5,275 nucleotides of DNA from a bacterium. GTDB taxonomy: Bacteria; Bacillota_I; Bacilli_A; RFN20; DUOF01. Made by a program: the position numbers and the translations under genes. The DNA lies in contig DUOF01000083.1 of the NCBI GenBank assembly GCA_012839015.1, forward strand, positions 1 through 5,275, read 5' to 3'. A model generated the notes under the pieces. That model made no database searches, was not told where the DNA came from, and saw nothing but the letters and a program-made list of their open reading frames with translations. Shown in pieces: positions 1-4,905 of this stretch (positions are counted from its first letter, which is position 1; the number at the start of each line of letters is the position of its first letter).

Positions 1-339
1 ACTCTTTATGCAGTAAGTATTTTATCGATCGCTCTATTACTATCCTTTATCATTAAAAAAGATGCTGTAATCGGGATGGTTTCCACCGTATTTGCCTTGT
101 CACAGGCCTTCCTTACCGGTGCCTTCTTACCAAGAGAGTTCATGGGTCAGACCCTTAAGGTGGTCGGCCATGTTTTTCCATCGTATTACTTTATATCCAA
201 TAATAATGCTATTACAGGTAGTGCTAATATCACTTTTGGTGATTTATGGGTTAACTATTTTATTATGGTAATTATTGCTCTTATATCATTTATAGCAATA
301 CTATTAATTAACCGCCATAATTTAGTAAGAAAACCATAG
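1..339 (+). CDS. ABC-2 type transporter permease, C-terminal part (5' end outside window)
   Basis: The reading frame is open from base 1 and ends at TAG (337-339), giving about 112 residues of a longer protein whose start lies upstream. Hydrophobic stretches lie at visible residues 1-19, about 24-42 and about 78-105. Between the last two is a polar loop with the pattern FLPREFMG...VFPSYYFI. That loop (Leu-Pro after a membrane helix, then Pro-x-Tyr-Tyr) is typical of the ABC-2 permease family, such as the drug, lantibiotic or linearmycin exporters of Bacillota. The protein would form the membrane channel half of an exporter and pair with an ATPase probably encoded upstream. The substrate cannot be read from this fragment. 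It ends in a basic tail (NRHNLVRKP), consistent with a cytoplasmic C-terminus. No terminator is visible before the next promoter, 20 bases downstream. Confidence 0.8.
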   Translation, partial: TLYAVSILSIALLLSFIIKKDAVIGMVSTVFALSQAFLTGAFLPREFMGQTLKVVGHVFPSYYFISNNNAITGSANITFGDLWVNYFIMVIIALISFIAILLINRHNLVRKP

Positions 340-359
340 AATTAATTAAGTTTAGCTAG

Positions 360-388
360 TTGACACTAAAATATGGATATGCTAGAAT
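360..388 (+). promoter_or_regulatory. Sigma-A promoter of the rplU operon
   Basis: TTGACA (360-365) is followed by exactly 17 bases and TAGAAT (383-388). A TG one base upstream of the -10 (380-381) makes it an extended -10. Transcription would start near 394-396, leaving a leader of about 110 bases before the rplU ATG. The near-consensus match fits a highly expressed ribosomal protein operon. Confidence 0.85.
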
Positions 389-390
389 AC

Positions 391-490
391 TAGCGTTGTT
401 GTGCCTCAAGTAGGTCTACAACCGCTCTTAAAAGGTCACTAAAAGTATTTAATTACTACCTTAGTAGGCGAGTCTTAGTGCCAAAATAAA
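391..490 (+). ncRNA. L21 leader (cis-acting ribosomal protein leader RNA)
   Basis: The transcribed leader of rplU folds into two hairpins. The first pairs GCG (393-395) with CGC (423-425) and TTGT (396-399) with ACAA (418-421), with one bulged C, and is capped by a small stem 403-406/412-415. The second pairs 434-442 with 475-482 (GG, one bulged base, then CACTAA against TTAGTGCC). Inside it is a four-base-pair stem 456-459/464-467 closed by the loop CTTA. The position directly ahead of rplU in a low-GC Gram-positive matches the known L21 leader family, thought to mediate autogenous control. Family identity is inferred from position and shape, not from a covariance search. No U-tract follows the second stem, so it does not look like a simple terminator. 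The ribosome binding site TTAGGAGGTG (491-500) lies just outside it. Confidence 0.75.
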
Positions 491-505
491 TTAGGAGGTG
501 CATAT

Positions 506-814
506 ATGTACGCAATTATTGAGACTGGTGGAAAACAAATTAGAGTTCAAAAAGGTGATTCTATTTTCGTTGAGAAACTAGTAGGTGAAGCCGGTGAAAC
601 CATTACGTTTGATAAGGTTCTTTTAGTAGGTGGAGACAAAGTTAAAGTTGGAGCCCCTTATGTTAAAGGTGCTAGTGTAACTGCTACTGTCGAAAAACAA
701 GACAGAGCTAAAAAACTAGTTATTTTCAAAATGAAACGTAAAACTACTTATCGTAAAAAACAAGGTCATCGTCAACCGTATACAAAAGTAAAAATTGAAG
801 AAATCGTTGGTTAA
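506..814 (+). CDS. rplU: 50S ribosomal protein L21 (bL21)
   Basis: This 102-residue protein has the normal length for L21. It begins MYAIIETGGKQ and carries the highly conserved basic C-terminal stretch MKRKTTYRKKQGHRQPYT (about residues 75-93), which is the family signature and contacts 23S rRNA. L21 is an assembly-associated protein of the large subunit. The ATG at 506 follows TTAGGAGGTG (491-500) at ideal spacing. It is the first gene of the rplU-prp-rpmA operon and sits behind a strong promoter and a structured leader, so it is probably autoregulated through that leader. The stop codon lies two bases before the next start. Confidence 0.98.
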   Translation: MYAIIETGGKQIRVQKGDSIFVEKLVGEAGETITFDKVLLVGGDKVKVGAPYVKGASVTATVEKQDRAKKLVIFKMKRKTTYRKKQGHRQPYTKVKIEEIVG

Positions 815-816
815 TA

Positions 817-1137
817 ATGATCAAAGTAGTCGTTAAAAAAGAAAATAATGACTATATCAAGTGTTTAGAAGTTAGTGGGCACGCTAATTATGCTAAGCAC
901 GGCGAAGATATAGTTTGTGCAGGTGTTAGTGCAGTTATAGTCGGTGGCTTAAATGCTTTAGATAAGTTATCTAATAAGAAACTAATCAAGGCAGTAGTTA
1001 AAGACGGATATGTAAAAATAGATGTCTTAAAACAAGACCAAGACACTAAGCTAATACTGCAAACAATTATGATTCAATTAGAATCAATTGAAGAGAGTTA
1101 TTCTCAGTTTGTTAAAATAATAAGGCAAGGGGGTTAA
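817..1137 (+). CDS. prp: Ribosomal-processing cysteine protease Prp (YsxB family)
   Basis: This 106-residue protein has the family's typical size. The conserved blocks are SGHA (20-23) and ICAGVSA-like VCAGVSA (33-39). They place the catalytic pair at His22 and Cys34, the same numbers reported for the Staphylococcus aureus enzyme. Prp removes the N-terminal extension of ribosomal protein L27, a step essential for ribosome function in bacteria that have the extension. The substrate is encoded immediately downstream, and its extension is present. The gene starts two bases after the rplU stop, and no good Shine-Dalgarno sequence precedes it. Translation is therefore probably coupled to rplU and kept below that of the ribosomal proteins, as suits an enzyme. 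It was long annotated as a hypothetical ysxB gene. Confidence 0.95.
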   Translation: MIKVVVKKENNDYIKCLEVSGHANYAKHGEDIVCAGVSAVIVGGLNALDKLSNKKLIKAVVKDGYVKIDVLKQDQDTKLILQTIMIQLESIEESYSQFVKIIRQGG

Positions 1138-1141
1138 TACT

Positions 1142-1426
1142 ATGAATTATAAACTAAATCTACAGTTATTTGCATCTAAAAAGGGTGGAGGGTCTACAAA
1201 AAATAATCGTGACTCACACTCAAAAAGATTAGGAGCTAAAAAATCTGATGGTGAAAAAATCAATGCCGGATCAATAATATTTCGTCAAAGAGGGACTAAA
1301 ATCCATCCAGGAACTAATGTTGGTCGCGGTGGCGACGATACATTATTTGCTCTTATTGATGGGTTTGTTAAATACGAACGTGTTGGTAAAAATAAAAAAA
1401 AGGTATCAGTTTACGAAAACAGATAA
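1142..1426 (+). CDS. rpmA: 50S ribosomal protein L27 with Prp-cleaved N-terminal extension (bL27)
   Basis: This 94-residue L27 precursor has the conserved core KKGGGSTKNNRDS (13-25) and the block IIFRQRGTKIHPGTNVGRGGDDTLFA, cited in part here as GTKIHPG and GRGGDDTL. Residues 1-10 (MNYKLNLQLF) form the extension found in Bacillota, with the LNLQLFA cleavage motif. By analogy with S. aureus, Prp should cut between Phe10 and Ala11, leaving ASKKGGG as the mature N-terminus. In the ribosome this N-terminus reaches the peptidyl transferase centre, so the uncut form should be non-functional. The start at 1142 follows AAGGGGG (1127-1133), which overlaps the end of prp. It is the last gene of the ribosomal protein unit and is followed eight bases later by a terminator hairpin. 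Confidence 0.98.
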   Translation: MNYKLNLQLFASKKGGGSTKNNRDSHSKRLGAKKSDGEKINAGSIIFRQRGTKIHPGTNVGRGGDDTLFALIDGFVKYERVGKNKKKVSVYENR

Positions 1427-1434
1427 TTACATTT

Positions 1435-1457
1435 GGCTCCCTGATGGGAGCCTTTTT
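1435..1457 (+). terminator. Intrinsic terminator between rpmA and obgE
   Basis: GGCTCCC (1435-1441) and GGGAGCC (1446-1452) form a perfect seven-base-pair GC-rich stem around the loop TGAT, followed by TTTTT (1453-1457). It starts eight bases after the rpmA stop. The T-tract is short and broken by an A, so some read-through is plausible. The next gene starts only 13 bases after the T-tract, which suggests the element reduces rather than abolishes downstream transcription. Confidence 0.85.
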
Positions 1458-1470
1458 ATAGGGGGAAACT

Positions 1471-2748
1471 ATGTTTGTAGATAAAATAAAAGTCAAAATA
1501 AAAGCAGGTGATGGCGGTAATGGTGCGATCTCTTTTAGACGTGAAAAATATGTTGATAAGGGAGGTCCAAGCGGTGGAGATGGTGGAGACGGTGGAAGCA
1601 TTTACTTTGTCGGGAAGAGCGGTTTAACCACCCTTGTAGATTTTAGATACAACCGTACTATTAAGGCTGCTAATGGTGAAAATGGCCAAAAGAGCAACTG
1701 TTTTGGTAAGAAGGGTGAAGATGTTTATATAAATGTACCTATTGGTACTGTTGTTAAAAATATCGATACTAATAGAATAGTAGCCGATATTACCAAAGAT
1801 GGAGAAACTGTCTTAATTGCTAAAGGTGGCAAAGGTGGTAAAGGTAATGCCAAGTTTGCTAATAGCCGCAACCAAGTTCCACGTATTGCCGAAAATGGAG
1901 ATGCTGGGGAGAACTACAACGCTCTAATAGAATTAAAACTACTAGCAGATGTCGGTATGGTAGGGTTTCCTTCAGTTGGAAAATCTACTTTGCTTAGTGT
2001 TCTAACTAATGCTAAACCAGAGATTGCCGATTATCACTTTACAACCTTAAAACCAAATCTTGGCATTGTTTCTATAGATGGTGAGTTTGACTTTGTTCTA
2101 GCAGACCTTCCTGGATTAATCAAAGGAGCTCATGAAGGTAAGGGTTTAGGTATTAGTTTCCTAAAACACATTGAAAGGTGCCGTGTTATCTTACATGTCA
2201 TTGATATGTCTAGTAGAGATCAAAGAGATCCATATGAAGACTACCTTACTATCAATGAAGAACTTAGATCTTATAATGTAGACCTAGAGAAAAGACCGAT
2301 GATAATCGCTGCTAATAAGATGGATGAAGATGTCTCGCAGTTATTTTTAGAGGAATTTAGGAAGAAAGTGAGCGATGTAGAAATATTCCCTATTAGTGCT
2401 TTAACCAGGGAAGGGTTAGAACCTCTAGTTAAAAAACTTTATGAGTTGGTACAAACTACTCCAGAGTTCCCTCTAGAATTCAATGAAGAGAACTTTAGAG
2501 AATATACTCTAGAGGATAAACAAGACACTAGTGAATTCTTTGTTAAAAAAGATAACGATGTTTGGGTGATATACGGTGAAAATATTACTAGAATATTCAA
2601 TAAAATTAATATGTCTAGTGATGCCGGTGTACTTAGATTTTTAAAGGTTATGCGTGGTTTAGGTATTGAAGATGAATTAAGGAAACAAGGGATTAAAGAA
2701 GGAGAAACCGTACGCATCGAGGATTTAGAATTTGTTTACTATGAATAA
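1471..2748 (+). CDS. obgE: Obg-family ribosome assembly GTPase (CgtA)
   Basis: The protein is 425 residues long and has all three Obg domains. The glycine-rich N-terminal Obg fold (about 1-158) has runs such as GGPSGGDGGDGG (31-42) and KGGKGGKGNAKF (118-129). The GTPase domain (about 159-330) has G1 GFPSVGKST (165-173), switch I with TT at 191-192, G3 DLPG (212-215), G4 NKMD (282-285) and G5 SA (309-310). The C-terminal OCT domain (about 345-425) is also complete. Obg binds GDP/GTP and the 50S subunit, acts late in large-subunit assembly, and has been tied to stringent response and, in Bacillus, to stress and sporulation signalling. The start at 1471 is supported by AGGGGGA (1460-1466). No promoter fits between the preceding terminator and this start, so expression probably depends on read-through from the rplU operon. 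In B. subtilis spo0B lies between rpmA and obg, but it is absent here. Confidence 0.98.
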   Translation: MFVDKIKVKIKAGDGGNGAISFRREKYVDKGGPSGGDGGDGGSIYFVGKSGLTTLVDFRYNRTIKAANGENGQKSNCFGKKGEDVYINVPIGTVVKNIDTNRIVADITKDGETVLIAKGGKGGKGNAKFANSRNQVPRIAENGDAGENYNALIELKLLADVGMVGFPSVGKSTLLSVLTNAKPEIADYHFTTLKPNLGIVSIDGEFDFVLADLPGLIKGAHEGKGLGISFLKHIERCRVILHVIDMSSRDQRDPYEDYLTINEELRSYNVDLEKRPMIIAANKMDEDVSQLFLEEFRKKVSDVEIFPISALTREGLEPLVKKLYELVQTTPEFPLEFNEENFREYTLEDKQDTSEFFVKKDNDVWVIYGENITRIFNKINMSSDAGVLRFLKVMRGLGIEDELRKQGIKEGETVRIEDLEFVYYE

Positions 2749-2776
2749 GTAAACCTATTAATTCATATATTTTTAC

Positions 2777-2785
2777 AAGGGGTGA
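2777..2785 (+). promoter_or_regulatory. Ribosome binding site that fixes the LysM protein start
   Basis: AAGGGGTGA matches the anti-Shine-Dalgarno sequence at all but one position and ends five bases before ATG 2791. An in-frame GTG at 2782 lies inside this site and so cannot be the start it serves. The protein therefore begins MKFHIVQ, not MRDMKFH. Confidence 0.75.
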
Positions 2786-2790
2786 GAGAT

Positions 2791-3084
2791 ATGAAATTTC
2801 ATATTGTTCAAATCGGTGAGGATATAGAAAAGATCTGTGAAATTTATGGAATCGAAGTAGAAACACTACATAAGTTAAATCCTAGTATTGAGGGAAGAAA
2901 ACTAAAAGTTGGAGAAAAAATAAGAGTCCTTGAGAGAGTAGAACGAGAGGATAAAGTAGTCCAAGACATAAACAAAATCTATACAAATCCGCAGAAACAC
3001 GAATTAGAAAATAAGGATGAAAAATACATCTGTCCTCATTGTAAAAACGTGATTTTGATTCCAAGGAATAATTATCACTACTAA
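2791..3084 (+). CDS. Small LysM-domain protein with C-terminal CPHC knuckle, function unknown
   Basis: The 97-residue product has one LysM domain at residues 2-47 (FHIVQIGEDIEKICEIYGI, then LNP, then LKVGEKIRVL). A charged linker rich in Glu and Lys follows (about 48-76), and then the tail KYICPHCKNVILIPRNNYHY, whose CPHC (about 80-83) is half of a zinc-ribbon. There is no signal peptide or membrane segment, so unlike most LysM proteins it should stay in the cytoplasm (or the mother cell or forespore). The opening MKFHIVQ resembles that of SafA, the leaderless LysM spore-coat morphogenetic protein, whose gene in B. subtilis lies downstream of obg. A spore-envelope role is only inferred. The single CxxC could bind metal by dimerising. 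The gene starts 42 bases after obgE with no convincing promoter between them, so it is probably co-transcribed, and a terminator follows it. The start choice rests on the ribosome binding site at 2777-2785. Confidence 0.85.
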   Translation: MKFHIVQIGEDIEKICEIYGIEVETLHKLNPSIEGRKLKVGEKIRVLERVEREDKVVQDINKIYTNPQKHELENKDEKYICPHCKNVILIPRNNYHY

Positions 3085-3096
3085 AATAATTTTATT

Positions 3097-3124
3097 AAAC
3101 TACCCACGGGTAGTTTTCTTATTT
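3097..3124 (+). terminator. Intrinsic terminator after the LysM gene
   Basis: AAACTACC (3097-3104) and GGTAGTTT (3109-3116) form an eight-base-pair stem around the loop CACG, and a T-rich run continues from 3114 to 3124. It closes the obgE-LysM unit. Confidence 0.85.
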
Positions 3125-3158
3125 CATTGGCAAGTATTTTAAGTACAATAATACATAA

Positions 3159-3187
3159 GTGACAATCATTCTAGGGGTATATATAAC
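3159..3187 (+). promoter_or_regulatory. Candidate sigma-A promoter for the DUF1622/CpaE-like unit
   Basis: GTGACA (3159-3164) is separated by 17 bases from TATAAC (3182-3187). Each hexamer has one mismatch to consensus. Transcription would begin near 3194, about 43 bases before the proposed start codon. It lies in the gap after the terminator, where a new promoter is expected. This is a sequence match only. Confidence 0.55.
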
Positions 3188-3221
3188 TTGCATTTAGTTC
3201 AAAATAATGATAAATTATAAT

Positions 3222-3234
3222 AAGGGTAGGGTGA
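3222..3234 (+). promoter_or_regulatory. Ribosome binding region of the DUF1622 gene
   Basis: Two G-rich elements, AAGGG (3222-3226) and AGGGTGA (3228-3234), stand before ATG 3237. The second has a short gap of two bases and the first a gap of ten, so which one is used is unclear. Either favours a start at 3237 (or GTG 3231) over the earlier ATG at 3207. Confidence 0.45.
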
Positions 3235-3236
3235 GT

Positions 3237-3583
3237 ATGCTAAAAACTATTTTAAGCTATGTAATTATAGTTATCGAAGTATTGGGAGTTTTCATTATCA
3301 CGGTTGGAACACTAAAGGCATTTATTAGACACTTACAAAATGTTTTTACGAAGCAAAAATACCGAATAAAGAATGAACTCGCTGAAAGGGTAGTTTTGGG
3401 ACTTACGTTCCTGATGGCTTCTGAAGCACTTGGGACAATTTTTGTTACCGAATATAAAGAGTTGGCCATTATAGCAGGAGTTATTGTCTTAAGAATAGCA
3501 CTTACTTTATCTATCAATTACGGAATAAAATGTGATAATAAATTAATGGTTAAAGAATGTGCAGTAAGAGAAGTTAATGAGTA
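3237..3583 (+). CDS. DUF1622-family small integral membrane protein
   Basis: This protein of about 115 residues ends at TAA (3582-3584). It has three hydrophobic segments at about residues 5-30, 52-70 and 76-97. Charged residues lie within or next to these segments (Glu14, Arg51, Glu63, Arg86). The LGLTFLMASEALGTI stretch and the following VIVLRIALTLSI helix match the pattern of DUF1622 proteins, whose function is unknown to me. The start is not certain. ATG 3237 is preceded by AAGGG (3222-3226) and AGGGTGA (3228-3234). GTG 3231 and ATG 3207 are in frame upstream, but ATG 3207 lacks a ribosome binding site. The gene lies 18 bases upstream of the CpaE-like ATPase, so the two are probably co-transcribed and it may be a membrane partner of the ATPase (inference). 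The tail from about residue 98 is charged, contains two cysteines and probably lies in the cytoplasm. Confidence 0.75.
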
Positions 3584-3602
3584 ATTACTAGGAGGGGTTA
3601 GT

Positions 3603-4769
3603 ATGTACAAAGTTTATATCGATAAGGGAGCAATTAATCTAGATCGTCGCTGGAAAAAAATAGCGGCCAAAGATAGTGAAATTATCATTTTTGAGGATTA
3701 TTCTGATTTAATTTTAAAGTTAAGTCTAAATGAAAAGAACATTATCTTTTTATCAGACTTTAAATCTGAAAATGATTGCTATGAAAAGATTAGAATCCTT
3801 AGAGGTAAGTTCCCACTTAGTGTTGTTAACATTGTTACTAACGCTAAATACAAAACTGGAGAATTAAAAAGAGTCGGTTTAAATGAACTTGTAAACCCAT
3901 CTAAAATTAAAAGGGCAATGATTGTTTTACAACAATCATTTGATATAGCAGATTCTTACTATAATCAAAATTATGTTCATGTTGATGATTCTGATATTAC
4001 TATTGATAAAAAGAATATTAATATCGTGAGTGTTATTGGTGCTAGTGGAGGAATTGGTAAAACTACCATTGCGACTAACCTAGCAGCTAGTTATGCTGAG
4101 TTTGGCTTAAAGGTATGTTTAGTGGACTTCTCACTACAATTTGGTGATGTTGGTCTATTTACCAACATTAAACCTAAATTCACTGTTTATGACCTTGCCG
4201 TCAACAACCTAGAAGCTAATCCTAATCTTAATTTATTTATTGAGCATGTTAATTCTAACTTCTTTGTATTACCAGCACCGGTATTACCAGAACAAGCGGA
4301 TTACATTAATAGAACCATGGCTACTAGAATGATAAAAGTATTAAGTATGGCATTTGATGTAATCATCTTCGATACACCTGCAGTTATTAATGATTTAGTA
4401 TTAGAGTTATATAAATTATCACAACAATTAATCTTAGTTACTACTAAAGATCTAAACTCACTTAAAAATACCAAGTTACAACTTGATATCTTAACTAAAT
4501 TAAAACTAAACGAGAAAGTTAAATTAGTTATTAATAAGCATGATGATCCTAGACATGATGTAGATAATAATGTGGTTAGGAAAATGTTTGGTCTAAACAA
4601 TGTGGCCTTAATACCATTTGATGAAATAGTAGTAGAAAACTCAATCAAAAAGGGAGAACCATTTATCTATAGTTACCCTAGCGAGGAAGTCGCCGATTCA
4701 ATTAGATCACTAATGTCTAATGTTAGATACAATTGTATTGTCGGGGAATACAAAGTTGAACAAAAATAA
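3603..4769 (+). CDS. CpaE/TadZ-like MinD-family ATPase with degenerate receiver-like N-terminus
   Basis: The protein is 388 residues long. Residues 1 to about 112 look like a degenerate response-regulator receiver: a beta-strand-like VYID, IIFLSD (47-52), IVTNAK (77-82) and ELVNPSKIK (95-103). In the last of these an Asn stands where receivers have the conserved Lys before Pro. Residues 140-388 form a MinD/ParA-type P-loop domain with GASGGIGKTT (146-155), VDFSLQFGDVG (174-184) and FDVIIFDTPA (251-260). This architecture is that of CpaE/TadZ, which localises the Tad/Flp pilus machinery. No other pilus gene is visible, so the role here is open. The signature lysine of the deviant Walker A is Ser148, although the P-loop Lys153 is kept. 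Ser177 occupies the place of a MinD catalytic Asp. The start has a strong ribosome binding site, AGGAGGGG (3590-3597). It is the second gene after the DUF1622 membrane protein, and a terminator follows. Confidence 0.85.
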   Translation: MYKVYIDKGAINLDRRWKKIAAKDSEIIIFEDYSDLILKLSLNEKNIIFLSDFKSENDCYEKIRILRGKFPLSVVNIVTNAKYKTGELKRVGLNELVNPSKIKRAMIVLQQSFDIADSYYNQNYVHVDDSDITIDKKNINIVSVIGASGGIGKTTIATNLAASYAEFGLKVCLVDFSLQFGDVGLFTNIKPKFTVYDLAVNNLEANPNLNLFIEHVNSNFFVLPAPVLPEQADYINRTMATRMIKVLSMAFDVIIFDTPAVINDLVLELYKLSQQLILVTTKDLNSLKNTKLQLDILTKLKLNEKVKLVINKHDDPRHDVDNNVVRKMFGLNNVALIPFDEIVVENSIKKGEPFIYSYPSEEVADSIRSLMSNVRYNCIVGEYKVEQK

Positions 4770-4779
4770 TTACAGTCTA

Positions 4780-4830
4780 ATTGCCTTAGTGAGTGTTATT
4801 TCATTTACACTCATTAGTGCAATTTTTCTT
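4780..4830 (+). terminator. Intrinsic terminator after the CpaE-like gene
   Basis: ATTGC (4780-4784) pairs with GCAAT (4819-4823). After a two-by-two internal loop, TAGTGAGTGT (4787-4796) pairs with ACACTCATTA (4807-4816) with one G-T wobble. The loop is ten bases. TTTTTCTT (4823-4830) follows. The stem is AT-rich and imperfect but long and well placed, ten bases after the stop codon. Confidence 0.75.
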
Positions 4831-4844
4831 ATTCTATATTTAAT

Positions 4845-4879
4845 ATCTTGATTTCATTGATTAAATCTTGGATTTCATT
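4845..4879 (+). repeat. Imperfect direct repeat upstream of degV
   Basis: ATCTTGATTTCATT (4845-4858) recurs as ATCTTGGATTTCATT (4865-4879), differing by one inserted G. The copies start 20 bases apart, about two helical turns. They overlap the candidate degV promoter, so they could be paired operator half-sites or a chance feature of AT-rich spacer. Confidence 0.6.
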
Positions 4880-4884
4880 AAAAT
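4857..4884 (+). promoter_or_regulatory. Weak candidate promoter for degV
   Basis: TTGATT (4857-4862), a 16-base spacer and TAAAAT (4879-4884). Transcription would start near 4891, only a few bases before the ribosome binding site. The region is very AT-rich, so chance matches are likely. Confidence 0.35.
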
Positions 4885-4905
4885 ATAAACTAATGGAGTG
4901 ATTTT

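Noticed and set aside
434..490. Second L21-leader hairpin as an intrinsic terminator
   Set aside because: The stem is followed by AAAATAAA rather than a T-tract.
1368..1601. Reverse-strand open frame rich in Pro and Ser
   Set aside because: It is the antisense of the glycine-rich start of obgE and the end of rpmA. Glycine codons read backwards give proline, and there is no ribosome binding site or family match.
2439..2717. Reverse-strand open frame inside obgE
   Set aside because: It is antisense to the conserved OCT domain of Obg and has no start signals.
2743..2771. Sigma-E-like sequence (CATATATT, with AATAAG upstream) before the LysM gene
   Set aside because: The -35 part is poor and the region is AT-rich. 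It is not enough to claim sporulation control.
2782..2790. GTG at 2782 as start of the LysM protein
   Set aside because: The GTG is part of the Shine-Dalgarno sequence itself. ATG 2791 has correct spacing and matches the SafA-like opening.
3216..3221. Perfect TATAAT as the -10 of the DUF1622 promoter
   Set aside because: The sequence 17 bases upstream (TTTAGT) is a poor -35. Transcription would start inside the ribosome binding region, so 3159-3187 fits better.
3207..3236. ATG 3207 as start of the DUF1622 protein
   Set aside because: No ribosome binding site precedes it, and the added residues (MINYNKGRVS) are encoded by the ribosome binding region of the downstream start.
4301..4648. Reverse-strand open frame of 115 codons
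   Set aside because: It lies wholly inside the well-supported CpaE-like gene, has low-complexity Ser/Thr/Leu composition and lacks a promoter or ribosome binding site.
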